Notes: generated by a model from the sequence alone, not told the origin. DNA of 49,742 nucleotides from Flavobacterium sp. (GCA_025351785.1 JANXVF010000090.1:1-49742); one strand, 5' to 3'; shown: positions 1 to 10,963, counted from the first letter of the stretch. Program-made: numbers and translations.

Positions 1-397
1 CACCAGCATCAATAATGCCTTCCATAAGTTCATCATATTTTGATAAATCTTTTAATAAAATAATAATTGTTTGGTTAGCAACATATTCGTGTTTCTTTTT
101 TTCATAATCATACGTTGGATTTAAAGAAACGCGTTGTGTTAATACATCTTGTGTGGGAATTTTTATTTTTTTTATAAATTGAATTACTTTTTCGACAGCG
201 TCATCATTTATTTTTTTTACATCTATAACTTTAACTCCTTTAGTTTCAATAGCAATCGAAATGCTAGCTTGGTCTGGTGTTACTTTTATTTTTCCTTCGC
301 CAGATGTGGTAATTTGCGGAATTTGTTTTTGATTGATATCCTGAGCCTGAGAATAGGTTCCTGCTATTGTCATTAAGATAATAAATGTTTTTTTCAT
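1..397 (-). CDS. SIMPL domain (DUF541, YggE-like) secreted protein, C-terminal part beyond the window
   Basis: Reading the minus strand from the ATG at 395-397 gives an open frame of 132 codons that runs off the left edge. It begins MKKTFIILMTIAGTYSQAQ, a typical signal peptide ending near AQA/AQ, followed by QITTSGEGKIKVTPDQASIS. The 'G-GKI-V-PD-A-I-I-IET' pattern is the start of the SIMPL (DUF541) fold found in YggE and related periplasmic or outer-membrane proteins. The biochemical role of most members is unknown; E. coli YggE has been linked to oxidative stress. Because the gene is cut at position 1, roughly the last 90-100 residues of a normal ~230-residue protein are missing here. Family assignment is fairly firm; function is not. 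Confidence 0.8.
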   Translation of the reverse strand, partial: MKKTFIILMTIAGTYSQAQDINQKQIPQITTSGEGKIKVTPDQASISIAIETKGVKVIDVKKINDDAVEKVIQFIKKIKIPTQDVLTQRVSLNPTYDYEKKKHEYVANQTIIILLKDLSKYDELMEGIIDAG

Positions 398-453
398 GAT
401 TATTAAAGTTTGTTTATATGTTTTCTATTATTTTTTCAAAATCTATGCCAATA

Positions 454-1101
454 TTACAATTTTCCTTGCTTAGTGAGTATAAATAAAATTAAAATTGGGA
501 GCGCAAGAAGTAAAACTATCCAAATATTATGCGTAATTAAAGCAGGATTTTTTAGCAAAGTCAATACATATCCTCCAATTGCACCACCAAAATGAGCCGT
601 GTGTCCAATGGTATCATTTTTTGATTTCATCCCATAAATTGAGTAAAACAGATACCCTATTCCAAAAAGATATGCTGGAATTGGAATTGGGATAAAAAAC
701 ATATAAATACTCATATAAGGATTGAGTAATATTGCCGCGTAAATAATTCCTGTTACTGCACCAGAAGCACCAATTGCTCTATAATTATAATCATTTTTAT
801 GAAATAATAATGTAAGCATACTTCCGAAAAGTAAACTTCCAAAATAAAAGGTTAAAAATGTCCAACTTCCAAAATAATTATAAACTATGGGAGCAAAAAA
901 GTACAAGGAAATCATATTAAATGCTAAATGCGAAATATCCGCATGCAAAAAACCTGAGGAAAACATTCTGATTTGTTCTCCAGCACGAATGCTTCCTACA
1001 TGAAATTCATATTTTCGAAAAAAAGCAATATCATTAAATCCTTTGAAGCTTATTAATGCTGTCAATCCGATTATTAAAAGTAAAAAAAAAGAATTATCCA
1101 T
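454..1101 (-). CDS. rhomboid family intramembrane serine protease
   Basis: 215 residues, almost entirely hydrophobic with about six membrane segments. The rhomboid signature is complete: HADISHLAFNM at residues 53-63 (loop/TM2 His and Asn), GASGAVTG at 111-118 with the catalytic Ser113, and GHTAHFGGAIGGY at 166-178 with the catalytic His170. Rhomboids cleave transmembrane substrates within the membrane; the substrate here cannot be told. The length matches the compact six-helix bacterial form without extra cytosolic domains. The start codon lies only 17 bases after a terminator-like hairpin (1119-1152), so the gene either has an unrecognised promoter or depends on readthrough from the upstream hydrolase gene. 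Confidence 0.93.
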   Translation of the reverse strand: MDNSFFLLLIIGLTALISFKGFNDIAFFRKYEFHVGSIRAGEQIRMFSSGFLHADISHLAFNMISLYFFAPIVYNYFGSWTFLTFYFGSLLFGSMLTLLFHKNDYNYRAIGASGAVTGIIYAAILLNPYMSIYMFFIPIPIPAYLFGIGYLFYSIYGMKSKNDTIGHTAHFGGAIGGYVLTLLKNPALITHNIWIVLLLALPILILFILTKQGKL

Positions 1102-1118
1102 AATTATTTTTATAATAA

Positions 1119-1152
1119 AAAAAGTCCTAAAACATAAATTTCGGGACTTTTT
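1119..1152 (-). terminator. intrinsic terminator after the dienelactone hydrolase gene
   Basis: Arms AAAAAGTCC (1119-1127) and GGACTTTTT (1144-1152) form a perfect 9-bp stem around a 16-base loop, extendable by one G-U pair. On the minus strand it is followed by a run of seven T. It lies 19 bases past the hydrolase stop codon and just before the rhomboid start. Confidence 0.75.
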
Positions 1153-1171
1153 AAATTTTTATAGTTAAAAT

Positions 1172-1939
1172 TTACAATACTTCTTTCAAAAATTGTAACA
1201 TTGCTTTCCAAGATCTTTTTTCTGCTTTTTCATTATAAGCTGCGCCTTTAGAATTATCATTTCCTGCATTTTTATCAGTAAATGAGTGAACAGCATTTGC
1301 ATAATAAATCATTTCCCAATCGGCTTTTGAAGTCCGCATTTCGTTTTGAAATGCTTTAATTTCAGCTTCTGATTCATATGGATCGTCTGCACCATGACAA
1401 ACCAATATTTTAGGTGCAATTGTTTCTATTGTTCGAGTTTCGTCACGAGATAAACCACCGTGAAAAGAAACAATTCCTTTAATTTTCATGTTGGTTCTTG
1501 CTGCTTCAATTGCACCAGTACCACCAAAACAATACCCAATAACTACAATTTTGTCAGGATTTGCTCCTTGTTTTATTAGTTGATCTAAAGCTAATTGAAT
1601 TCGTTTTTGGTATTCCCCAATATTCTTTTTATAATATCCAGCTTTTTGTCCAGCTTCGGTATAATTAGTAGGTTTGTTTCCCACTCCATATATATCTGCT
1701 ACAAAAGTTTGATATCCTAATTTTGATAAATCAGTTGCCGTTTCTTTGGCGTGGTCATCAATTCCCATCCATGCGGGTAATATTAAAACTCCTGCTTTTG
1801 ATTTTAAAGGTACTTTTTCTTTAGATGCAAATCCACTTAGTTTTTGTTCTCCATCAGCATAATCAACGGGTTTTAATTGTGCAAAAGATGAGCTAAAAAA
1901 AATTAAGAATACAATAGTTAATAATTTTGATGATTTCAT
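1172..1939 (-). CDS. dienelactone hydrolase family protein, secreted
   Basis: 255 residues with an N-terminal signal peptide (MKSSKLLTIVFLIFFSSSFAQ), so probably periplasmic. The alpha/beta-hydrolase triad of the dienelactone hydrolase family is visible: nucleophile Cys137 in GYCFGG (135-140), an Asp in GADDP (183-187) and His218 in NAVHSF. The Cys nucleophile is the mark of this family rather than of ordinary esterases. Natural substrate unknown; aromatic-compound degradation should not be assumed, since no pathway partners are nearby. It lies 18 bases after the mdh stop and is followed by an intrinsic terminator, so it is probably the last gene of an mdh transcript. Confidence 0.88.
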   Translation of the reverse strand: MKSSKLLTIVFLIFFSSSFAQLKPVDYADGEQKLSGFASKEKVPLKSKAGVLILPAWMGIDDHAKETATDLSKLGYQTFVADIYGVGNKPTNYTEAGQKAGYYKKNIGEYQKRIQLALDQLIKQGANPDKIVVIGYCFGGTGAIEAARTNMKIKGIVSFHGGLSRDETRTIETIAPKILVCHGADDPYESEAEIKAFQNEMRTSKADWEMIYYANAVHSFTDKNAGNDNSKGAAYNEKAEKRSWKAMLQFLKEVL

Positions 1940-1957
1940 ATAATTAAGTTTTAAATA

Positions 1958-2890
1958 TTAAAGTATTGATTTTAAATCAGAATTCATTGCTCTGACGGCT
2001 TCAGCACTTTTAGCAAATAATATTTTTTCAGATTCATCTAAATTAATATCAATAATAGATTCGATTCCGTTTTTTCCGATAATACAAGGTACACCAATAC
2101 AGATATCATTTTGACCATATTCTCCTTCCAAATAAACAGAACAGGGAATCATTTTGCGCTGATCATTCAAGATACTATCAACTAAATATGCTACTGATGC
2201 TCCTGGAGCATACCATGCTGACGTTCCTAACAATGCTGTTAAAGTTGCGCCTCCAACCATGGTATTTGACGCAACTGTTGTAAGTTCTGAACTTGATAAA
2301 AATTGAGAAACGGGAACTCCATTATAAGTAGCTAGACGAGTTAGAGGTATCATAGTAGTATCGCCATGCCCACCGATTACCATACCCGAAATATCATTAG
2401 CTGGTTTATTTAACGCCTGAGACAAATAGGTTTTGAAACGAGAACTGTCTAATGTACCGCCCATGCCGATAACTCTATTTTTTGGTAAACCTGTAGCTTT
2501 TAATGTTAAATAAGTCATTGTATCCATCGGATTAGAAACTACAACAACGATTGCATTTGGAGAATGTTGTAATAAATTTTCAGCTACTGTTTTTACAATA
2601 CTGGCATTAATACCTATTAATTCTTCTCGAGTCATTCCTGGTTTTCTAGGAATTCCAGATGTAATAACTACTACATTACTATTTGCAGTTTTAAAATAAT
2701 CGTTTGTTACTCCAACTACTTTTGTATTAAAACCAAGAGTTGTTTGGGTTTGCATTATATCAAGTGCCTTTCCTTCGGCAAAACCTTCTTTAATATCTAA
2801 TAAAACTATCTCGCTTGCAATTCTCCTAAAAGCAATTGCATCTGCACAAGTTGCTCCTACGTTTCCTGCACCTACTATTGTAACTTTCAT
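1958..2890 (-). CDS. mdh: malate dehydrogenase
   Basis: 310 residues; NAD-dependent oxidation of malate to oxaloacetate in the citric acid cycle. The start is placed at the ATG at 2888-2890 (MKVTIVGAGNVG) because the longer open frame adds a 25-residue AT-rich extension before the Rossmann strand. Visible features: GAGNVG dinucleotide-binding loop (7-12), Asp32 for NAD ribose, the mobile loop PRKPGMTR with Arg82 and Arg88 (Arg82 favours malate over lactate), Arg151 in DSSRF, and the proton-relay His175 in GGHGD. Length and motifs match the LDH-like tetrameric MDH type. It follows gyrB with an 82-base gap. Confidence 0.96.
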   Translation of the reverse strand: MKVTIVGAGNVGATCADAIAFRRIASEIVLLDIKEGFAEGKALDIMQTQTTLGFNTKVVGVTNDYFKTANSNVVVITSGIPRKPGMTREELIGINASIVKTVAENLLQHSPNAIVVVVSNPMDTMTYLTLKATGLPKNRVIGMGGTLDSSRFKTYLSQALNKPANDISGMVIGGHGDTTMIPLTRLATYNGVPVSQFLSSSELTTVASNTMVGGATLTALLGTSAWYAPGASVAYLVDSILNDQRKMIPCSVYLEGEYGQNDICIGVPCIIGKNGIESIIDINLDESEKILFAKSAEAVRAMNSDLKSIL

Positions 2891-2972
2891 TTTTATATTT
2901 TTTTTAATTATGTTTAGATTTTTGTTTATGAAAAATAGATGATAAATATAAATTAATTTTAACACTTAATTT

Positions 2973-4919
<1,947 letters not shown>

Positions 4920-4951
4920 TTATATCGTAAATTTTATATTTTGTTGTATAG

Positions 4952-4959
4952 CAAATGTA
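4952..4959 (-). promoter_or_regulatory. candidate -7 promoter element of gyrB
   Basis: The minus strand reads TACATTTG, matching the Bacteroidota TAnnTTTG consensus, 38 bases before the gyrB ATG. No convincing -33 TTG is present at the usual spacing. Confidence 0.5.
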
Positions 4960-5202
4960 ATAAAACTGTGTCTTATTTCATAGTATTTTAGTGCTTTTCG
5001 AATCGAAGTTATTAACATTCAACAACCGTTTGATTCGATTTTTTTATTATATCTTTTAAAATTTAATGTTGTTTAGGTTTTCTACTTAAATCTTATCCGG
5101 TAATATTTTATTTTCTTAAATAGAGAGATTATTTAAAATTAGTTTTATGATAAACTCGTTTAAAATTGATTTTATACTAGATTAAATTGGATATAAAATT
5201 TG

Positions 5203-5210
5203 TAAGTTTG
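5203..5210 (+). promoter_or_regulatory. candidate -7 promoter element of the DUF3822/rsmD unit
   Basis: TAAGTTTG fits TAnnTTTG and lies 20 bases before the ATG at 5231, which implies a very short leader. A TTG lies at 5187-5189 but is closer than the usual spacing. Confidence 0.5.
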
Positions 5211-5230
5211 TATTATTTTAAATTTTACAA

Positions 5231-6037
5231 ATGGGATTGGATATTATTGATAAAACATATAAAAAACTATCTATTCAAGTTTCTTTAAATGGATTATCTT
5301 TTTGTAGTTTTAATACTCTTGAGAACAAACCAACAATCTTGAAAAATATATATTTTGACGATTTTCAGAAAGGAACTAAAATCGAAGATTTATTTTTAGA
5401 AGTATTTAAAAATAATCCCACATTAACAGAAAAACATGATGAAATCGTTATAATTCATAACAATAATTTGTCAACTTTTGTACCTATTGCGCTTTTTGAC
5501 GAAGAATTTATGGGGAGCTATTTGCAATATAATACTAAAGTTTTTGATTCAGATTTTTTTGCATTTGATACTTTAGAAAACTATCAAATGAATAATGTGT
5601 ACATTCCATATGTTAATATGAATAATTTTTTTATTGATCAATTTGGTGCTTTCAATTACAAACACTCTAGTACAATTTTGGTTACAAAATTATTAGCTCT
5701 TGGTAATAATGACGAAAATAAAAAAATGTTTGTGCACTTAAGTAAAAGCCATTTTGAAATTATTGTTGTACAAAACAGAAAATTGATTTTATACAATTCA
5801 TTTGAGTTTGAAACTCCCGAAGATTTTATTTATTATATTTTATTTACAGCTGAGCAATTACTTTTAAATCCAGAAAATTTTAAGTTAGAACTTTTAGGTT
5901 CTGTTAGCGAAACTGATGAATATTTTAAAATAGCATACAAATATGTTCGTAACTGTAATCTATTTGTTGATGATAAAAAGTTTGAAGATTTTTCTGAATA
6001 TCAAAATCGTGAATATTTTATACTGTTAAACTCATGA
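5231..6037 (+). CDS. DUF3822 family protein
   Basis: 268 residues, no signal peptide or membrane segment. The sequence (start MGLDIIDKTYKKLSIQVSLN) and its position immediately before rsmD fit the DUF3822 family of Bacteroidota, which has a remote actin/ASKHA-like ATPase look; no ATP-binding motif can be proven by eye. It overlaps the rsmD start by four bases (ATGA at 6034-6037), so the two are translationally coupled. Function unknown; the conserved pairing suggests a link to ribosome biogenesis, but this is inference. Confidence 0.8.
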   Translation: MGLDIIDKTYKKLSIQVSLNGLSFCSFNTLENKPTILKNIYFDDFQKGTKIEDLFLEVFKNNPTLTEKHDEIVIIHNNNLSTFVPIALFDEEFMGSYLQYNTKVFDSDFFAFDTLENYQMNNVYIPYVNMNNFFIDQFGAFNYKHSSTILVTKLLALGNNDENKKMFVHLSKSHFEIIVVQNRKLILYNSFEFETPEDFIYYILFTAEQLLLNPENFKLELLGSVSETDEYFKIAYKYVRNCNLFVDDKKFEDFSEYQNREYFILLNS

Positions 6038-6618
6038 GAATAATTTCTGGAAAATATAAAGGAAGAAGAATTAGTCCTCCAAAAAATTTACCTGTTCGTC
6101 CAACGACCGATATGAGTAAAGAGGCTATTTTTAATGTATTAAACAATCATTTTGATTTTAATGAATTGCGGGTTTTAGATTTATTTTCGGGAACAGGAAA
6201 TATTAGTTTTGAATTTGCATCCCGGGGTTGTAAACCCATAACGAGTATAGATTCTGATTTTGGTTGCGTTAAATTTATAAAACAAACTGCCTCCGAATTT
6301 GAATTTGACATTACGGCACTAAAAAATGATGTATTTAAATTTCTAGAAAATCATAAAGGTTCTTATGATATTATTTTTGCAGATCCACCTTATGGTATTG
6401 CTCAAACTGAATTTGAACGAATAGTAGCATTAGTTTTTGAAAACGAATTGCTACAAGAGGATGGAATGATGATTATGGAGCATTCTAAACATACAAAACT
6501 GAATCATTTAATTAATTTTTCGTTTCAAAAAAATTATGGAGGATCTGTATTTTCTTTTTTTGAATTTGAAAGCAATGAAGAGGAAGTTGGAGCACTAGAA
6601 GATGAAGATGATGTCTAA
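6034..6618 (+). CDS. rsmD: 16S rRNA (guanine(966)-N2)-methyltransferase RsmD
   Basis: 194 residues. Starts MRIISGKYKGRRI, the RsmD family opening, followed by RPTTDMSKEAIFN (22-34). The class I SAM-binding loop is LDLFSGTGN (48-56) and the catalytic N-methyltransferase motif is DPPY (117-120). It methylates N2 of G966 in 16S rRNA during small-subunit assembly. The C-terminus has an acidic tail (EEEVGALEDEDDV) beyond the usual fold. It is coupled to the upstream DUF3822 gene by a 4-base overlap and faces the nucleoside permease gene. Confidence 0.94.
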   Translation: MRIISGKYKGRRISPPKNLPVRPTTDMSKEAIFNVLNNHFDFNELRVLDLFSGTGNISFEFASRGCKPITSIDSDFGCVKFIKQTASEFEFDITALKNDVFKFLENHKGSYDIIFADPPYGIAQTEFERIVALVFENELLQEDGMMIMEHSKHTKLNHLINFSFQKNYGGSVFSFFEFESNEEEVGALEDEDDV

Positions 6619-6641
6619 ATCTTAAATTATAATTAAGGGTA

Positions 6642-7895
6642 TCAATGTGCTATATTTTCTAAAACTTCAGGATTGTGCTTGTGCTTAAAAAAAACTGCAA
6701 ATAAAATAGCAATCACAAATGCATAACCAGCAAACGAAAGCCAAATATAATGCCAATCGCGAACACCGTTTGTAGTAAAAAATTTATCGATTACAAGACC
6801 ACTAATAGTACCACCAAAAAAAGCACCAAATCCGTTTGACATCATCATAAATAAACCTTGCGCGCTTGATCTTATTCTTGAATCGGTAGTGGTTTCTATA
6901 AATAACGACCCCGAAATATTAAAAAAATCAAAAGCCATTCCATAAACTATACACGACAAGATAATCATCCAAAGTCCATCGGTTGGATTTCCAAATGCAA
7001 ACAAACCAAATCGTAAAACCCAAGCTAGCATTGAAATTAACATAACTTGTTTAATTCCAAATCGTCTCAAGAAAAAAGGAATTGCAAGTATAAACAATGT
7101 TTCTGAAACTTGAGAAATTGACATGATTATGGTAGAATATTTAACCACAAATGAGTTTGTATATTCTGGTATTTTAGCAAACTCAGATAAATATACATCT
7201 CCGTACATATTTGTCAACTGCAAAGCACCACCTAAAAACATAGAAAAAATAAAAAACAATGCCATTTTATAAATCCCAAATAATTTAAAAGCTTCCAATC
7301 CTAGTTTTTGAAATATACTAGCATTTTCTGAAATTAATTTTTGAGGTGGACATTTAGGTAGTGTAAATGAATAAATTCCCAAAATTATTGCAGCAATTGA
7401 AGCAATATAAAACATATTTGCCGATGCTTTGTTTCCAGTCAAATTTGTAATCCACATGGCAACTATAAAACCAATAGTTCCCCAAACTCTAATTGGGGGA
7501 AAAACTTTTATTACATCAAATTTATTATTTTTTAAAATGGTATAAGCAATAGAGTTTGATAAAGAAATGGTAGGCATATAGCAAAGCATGGCTCCAAAAA
7601 TTACCCAAAAAAAAGTTGTTGGGTTTTCTACCATAGGAATATATGCCAAAATGATTCCACCAATAATATGAAGAATTCCATATAGTTTTTCAGCATTAAT
7701 AAATTTATCTGCAATAATACCTGTAAAAGCTGGCATAATTATCGAAGCAAATCCTAGAGTTGAAAAAATTGCTCCAAACTCGGCACCACTCCACTGTTTT
7801 GTACCAAACCAATAATTCCCAACAGTAATCAACCAAGCTCCCCACACAAAAAACTGTAGAAAACTCATTAAAGTCAATCTAGATTTAATTTCCAT
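6642..7895 (-). CDS. nucleoside permease of the major facilitator superfamily (NHS family, NupG/XapB-like)
   Basis: 417 residues with about twelve hydrophobic segments. The opening MEIKSRLTLMSFLQFFVWGAWLITVGNYW is characteristic of the nucleoside:H+ symporter family, which takes up nucleosides by proton symport across the inner membrane. The IRVWGTIGFIVAMW segment and the late 'SSAQGLFMMMSNGFGAFFGG' stretch also fit NupG-type proteins. The exact substrate range cannot be read from sequence. It stands alone on the minus strand, 83 bases after the proline dehydrogenase gene, so co-transcription is possible. Confidence 0.87.
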   Translation of the reverse strand: MEIKSRLTLMSFLQFFVWGAWLITVGNYWFGTKQWSGAEFGAIFSTLGFASIIMPAFTGIIADKFINAEKLYGILHIIGGIILAYIPMVENPTTFFWVIFGAMLCYMPTISLSNSIAYTILKNNKFDVIKVFPPIRVWGTIGFIVAMWITNLTGNKASANMFYIASIAAIILGIYSFTLPKCPPQKLISENASIFQKLGLEAFKLFGIYKMALFFIFSMFLGGALQLTNMYGDVYLSEFAKIPEYTNSFVVKYSTIIMSISQVSETLFILAIPFFLRRFGIKQVMLISMLAWVLRFGLFAFGNPTDGLWMIILSCIVYGMAFDFFNISGSLFIETTTDSRIRSSAQGLFMMMSNGFGAFFGGTISGLVIDKFFTTNGVRDWHYIWLSFAGYAFVIAILFAVFFKHKHNPEVLENIAH

Positions 7896-7978
7896 AAAAA
7901 AATATAGTAATGTTAACAGATTGTAAATCTAATATTAAAATTGACAATTACAAACAAGCTAATTAAATTCTAAGAGGT

Positions 7979-9154
7979 TTAATTAATGCTTTTTTTGCGT
8001 CTCTCTCTTTCTTTATTTAGCATATACAATTCTCTACTAGTTTGACCGGCTACTGAAGTATTTTCTTGTGCTCTCCTTATTAAGTAAGGCATAACATCTC
8101 TAACGGGACCAAAAGGTAAATACTTAGCATTATTAAAACCATTTGCCGCAAGGTTGTAACTAATATTATCGCTCATTCCATACAATTGTCCGAACCAAAT
8201 TCGACTATCATTTTTTGAAATTGAATTTTTTTGCATCAAATCCATTAATAAATAAGAACTTTCTTCGTTGTGAGTCCCAGCAAAAATCATCATTTTATCT
8301 AAGTGTTGCATCATATAACTTAATGCTTCATTATAATTTTTATCGGTAGCTTCTTTGCTTTCACAAATTGGGGATGGATATCCTTTTTCTAATGCACGCT
8401 TATTTTCTTTTTCCATATAAGCGCCACGAACGATTTTCATACCAACAAAAAAATTTTCTTCACTTGCTTTTTGATGTATTTTTTTTAGATAATCCAACCG
8501 ATCCCAACGATACATTTGCAAAGTGTTTGAAATTATGGCTTTTTGCTTGTTATATTTTTGCATCATATTTATAACTAAATCATCTGCAGCATCTTGCATC
8601 CAGCTTTCTTCACCGTCTATTAATAATAAAACATTTTTATCATGTGCTGATTTACAAATGCGATCAAATCTGTCAACTACTCTACTCCATTCTGAATTTT
8701 CACTTGAAGTTAAAGGTTTTTTTTCGCCAAGTTTTTCATACAAATAAAATCGGCCTAAACCTGTTGGTTTAAAAACAGCAAACGGGATGGCTTTGTTTTG
8801 CGATGCAAATTCTATAGTTTTTAATGTCATCGCCAAAGTAGCATCAAATTGAACTTCTTCTTCCTTGCCTTCAACCGAATAATCTAAAACAGAGGAAACG
8901 CCTTTTGTAAACATTTCATCAACTACTTTCAAACAATCTTGCTCATTAACTCCTCCACAAAAATGGTCAAAAACAGTAGCTCGAATTAATCCTTCGACTG
9001 GTAAATGAAGCTTTAAAGCAAAATTTGTTAAAGTTGTACCAATAGAAACTAGCTTTTGATTGCCTATCATTTTAAATAATAAATACGCTCTTTCTAGTTG
9101 TGATTTTGTTTTTAAAGCAAATGCAATTTGGGTATTATCAAAAATTCTATTCAT
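7979..9154 (-). CDS. proline dehydrogenase (monofunctional)
   Basis: 391 residues, the length of the stand-alone Bacteroidota proline dehydrogenases rather than the PutA fusion. The FAD-dependent beta/alpha barrel is seen from motifs FAVFKPTGLGRF (about 125-136), MYRWDRLDYLKK, VGMKIVRGAYMEKE, and the C-terminal LPFGPVRDVMPYLIRRAQEN with the substrate-binding Arg pair. It oxidises proline to pyrroline-5-carboxylate, feeding electrons to the quinone pool. The partner P5C dehydrogenase is not in the window. A -7 element (9172-9179) lies just upstream, within the short gap after the DUF2452 gene. Confidence 0.93.
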   Translation of the reverse strand: MNRIFDNTQIAFALKTKSQLERAYLLFKMIGNQKLVSIGTTLTNFALKLHLPVEGLIRATVFDHFCGGVNEQDCLKVVDEMFTKGVSSVLDYSVEGKEEEVQFDATLAMTLKTIEFASQNKAIPFAVFKPTGLGRFYLYEKLGEKKPLTSSENSEWSRVVDRFDRICKSAHDKNVLLLIDGEESWMQDAADDLVINMMQKYNKQKAIISNTLQMYRWDRLDYLKKIHQKASEENFFVGMKIVRGAYMEKENKRALEKGYPSPICESKEATDKNYNEALSYMMQHLDKMMIFAGTHNEESSYLLMDLMQKNSISKNDSRIWFGQLYGMSDNISYNLAANGFNNAKYLPFGPVRDVMPYLIRRAQENTSVAGQTSRELYMLNKERERRKKSIN

Positions 9155-9171
9155 TTTTTAATTTAATTATA

Positions 9172-9179
9172 CAAATATA
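9172..9179 (-). promoter_or_regulatory. candidate -7 promoter element of proline dehydrogenase
   Basis: Minus strand TATATTTG (TAnnTTTG), 17 bases before the ATG; it would give the gene its own short-leader transcript in addition to any readthrough from the DUF2452 gene. Confidence 0.5.
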
Positions 9180-9180
9180 A

Positions 9181-9600
9181 TTAGAAAATAGCATTTTTAA
9201 TAGTTAGCACAATCCACTTTTTATCACTATTTAATTTAAAAGTACCAATATGTTCCTTTTTCCACTCGTTTGGTCCAATTAATGAAAGGAAATTTTCACC
9301 ATCATCACTAGAATATAAATGATAAATTTCGCCAATAACTGGTTCAAACGAAAATTTTGAATTATAGACAAGTTCGTTCCATTCAAATTCTTCCATCAAA
9401 TTTTGATATTGAAGTTTCAACTCGTTAAACTTATTTTCAAATTCTTTGTTTACATTACTTATACCTCTACTTTTCCACGAAACTAAATCGTCAATTTGAA
9501 TAACAGGTGCACCTACGCTCGTAGCATAGGGTAAAATATTTGCATTATAACCTTCTTTTTCTGTATAAACTATATTATCAGGTCTTTCTTTTTTAATCAT
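9181..9600 (-). CDS. DUF2452 domain-containing protein
   Basis: 139 residues, soluble, no signal peptide. Recognised by RPDNIVYTEKEGYNANILPYATSVGAPVI near the N-terminus and the 'EPVIGEIYHLY...FLSLIGPNEW' block in the second half, both typical of DUF2452. This is a small family common in Bacteroidota and gammaproteobacteria without assigned function. It lies 26 bases upstream of the proline dehydrogenase gene on the same strand. No catalytic motif is obvious. Confidence 0.8.
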   Translation of the reverse strand: MIKKERPDNIVYTEKEGYNANILPYATSVGAPVIQIDDLVSWKSRGISNVNKEFENKFNELKLQYQNLMEEFEWNELVYNSKFSFEPVIGEIYHLYSSDDGENFLSLIGPNEWKKEHIGTFKLNSDKKWIVLTIKNAIF

Positions 9601-9815
9601 AAATTGCTATTACTTGGAGATATTTGTTTATTGTATATTAATTGTCAGTATTTATTTTAAAAATGCTTTAAAATTAAAAGTGTTTAATTATATTTAAAAA
9701 TAATTGAACAAATGTATACAATTTTTCTATTTTTATGTAAAAATAAATTTAACAATTTTGAAAATTTTATACAAATGATTTTTTTTGTAAACAACAAAAC
9801 TATCGATAATATGTT

Positions 9816-9823
9816 TAATTTTG
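9816..9823 (+). promoter_or_regulatory. candidate -7 promoter element of aroB
   Basis: TAATTTTG fits TAnnTTTG. Transcription would start near 9830, which excludes the upstream TTG start at 9821 and supports the ATG at 9845. The remaining ~215 bases between the DUF2452 gene and this site hold nothing recognisable. Confidence 0.55.
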
Positions 9824-9844
9824 TGCGAAATAGTTTATACCCTT

Positions 9845-10906
9845 ATGCAACAAATAGACGCCAAAGAATATATCATAGTTTTTAATGAAAATGGATATGA
9901 AAATCTGAACGAATTAATACATACCCTGAACTATTCATCATTATTTATTCTAGTTGACGAAAATACAAATGAAAATTGTTTATCAAAATTTCTTCCAAAT
10001 CTAGCTATAAAAATACCCATTGAAATTATTGAAATAGAGAGTGGAGAAGCTCAAAAAAACATTTCAACTTGTTCAGAAATTTGGTCAATAATATCAAATT
10101 TGGGAGCAGACAGAAAAAGTGTAATACTAAATCTTGGAGGTGGCGTTATTTCTGATATTGGAGGATTTGTGGCATCAACATTTAAACGCGGTATCGATTT
10201 TATAAATATTCCTACATCGTTACTTGGCATGGTTGATGCCGCTATTGGAGGAAAAAACGGAGTAGATTTAGGAAATTTAAAAAATCAAATTGGTGTAATT
10301 AATAATCCTAAAATGGTTTTAATAGACAGCTCGTTTTTAGAAACCTTATCTCAAAAAGAAATGAAATCAGGACTAGCAGAAATGCTAAAACATGGTTTGA
10401 TTTATGATAAAGAATACTGGAACAAATTTTTAAATTTAGATCAAATTGATTTTGCCGATTTTGATGAACTTATTTATCGTTCTGTAGAAATTAAAAATGA
10501 AATAGTAGGATTAGATCCTACTGAAAACGGTATTAGAAAATCTTTAAATTTTGGTCATACACTAGGTCATGCTATAGAAAGTCACTTTTTGAATTCAGAA
10601 AAACAACTTTTACATGGCGAAGCTGTAGCTATCGGGATGGTTTTAGAAAGTTTTATTTCTAAAGAGAAAAAACTAATTTCTGAAAACGAATATTTTGAAA
10701 TTAAAAACACGTTAAAAAGCATTTATAACGAAATAAATTTTACAGAAAACGATATTGGTATGATAGTAAATTTACTGATTCATGACAAAAAAAATGAATA
10801 TGGAAAAGTACAATTTGCATTGTTAGACAGTATTGGTAAAATCAAGATAAATCAATCTGTTGAAAATGAAATAATTATGAACGGTTTTGAAGATTATAAA
10901 TCATAA
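9845..10906 (+). CDS. aroB: 3-dehydroquinate synthase
   Basis: 353 residues from the ATG at 9845; a TTG eight codons earlier keeps the frame open but falls within the predicted promoter. Catalyses the second step of the shikimate pathway (DAHP to 3-dehydroquinate), NAD- and metal-dependent. Motifs: NLGGGVISDIGGFVAST with the nucleotide-binding Gly cluster, INIPTSLLGMVDAAIGGKNGVD, and the metal ligands Glu in GLAEMLKHG, His in FGHTLGHAIE and His in LLHGEAVAIGM. It supplies chorismate, the substrate of the trp operon located about 17 kb downstream. Apparently a single-gene transcript. Confidence 0.96.
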   Translation: MQQIDAKEYIIVFNENGYENLNELIHTLNYSSLFILVDENTNENCLSKFLPNLAIKIPIEIIEIESGEAQKNISTCSEIWSIISNLGADRKSVILNLGGGVISDIGGFVASTFKRGIDFINIPTSLLGMVDAAIGGKNGVDLGNLKNQIGVINNPKMVLIDSSFLETLSQKEMKSGLAEMLKHGLIYDKEYWNKFLNLDQIDFADFDELIYRSVEIKNEIVGLDPTENGIRKSLNFGHTLGHAIESHFLNSEKQLLHGEAVAIGMVLESFISKEKKLISENEYFEIKNTLKSIYNEINFTENDIGMIVNLLIHDKKNEYGKVQFALLDSIGKIKINQSVENEIIMNGFEDYKS

Positions 10907-10926
10907 CATTTATTTTAATTAAAATT

Positions 10927-10958
10927 TTGTAATTCCCTTATTTTATTTTTTAAATTTG
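10927..10958 (+). promoter_or_regulatory. candidate promoter for the speA leader region
   Basis: TTG at 10927-10929 and TAAATTTG at 10951-10958 are separated by 21 bases, close to the Bacteroidota -33/-7 arrangement. The expected start of transcription (about 10964-10966) falls on the ATG of the small ORF at 10964 and about 230 bases before speA. Confidence 0.55.
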
Positions 10959-10963
10959 CGCTA

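Noticed and set aside
2891..2965. Longer malate dehydrogenase start
   Set aside because: The 25-residue extension is AT-driven, and the Rossmann strand starts at the ATG at 2890.
6619..6641. Terminator between rsmD and the nucleoside permease gene
   Set aside because: Only a weak A/T palindrome (CTTAA...TTAAG) is present, with no GC-containing stem.
9821..9844. Upstream TTG start for aroB
   Set aside because: It falls inside the predicted -7 element and before the expected start of transcription.
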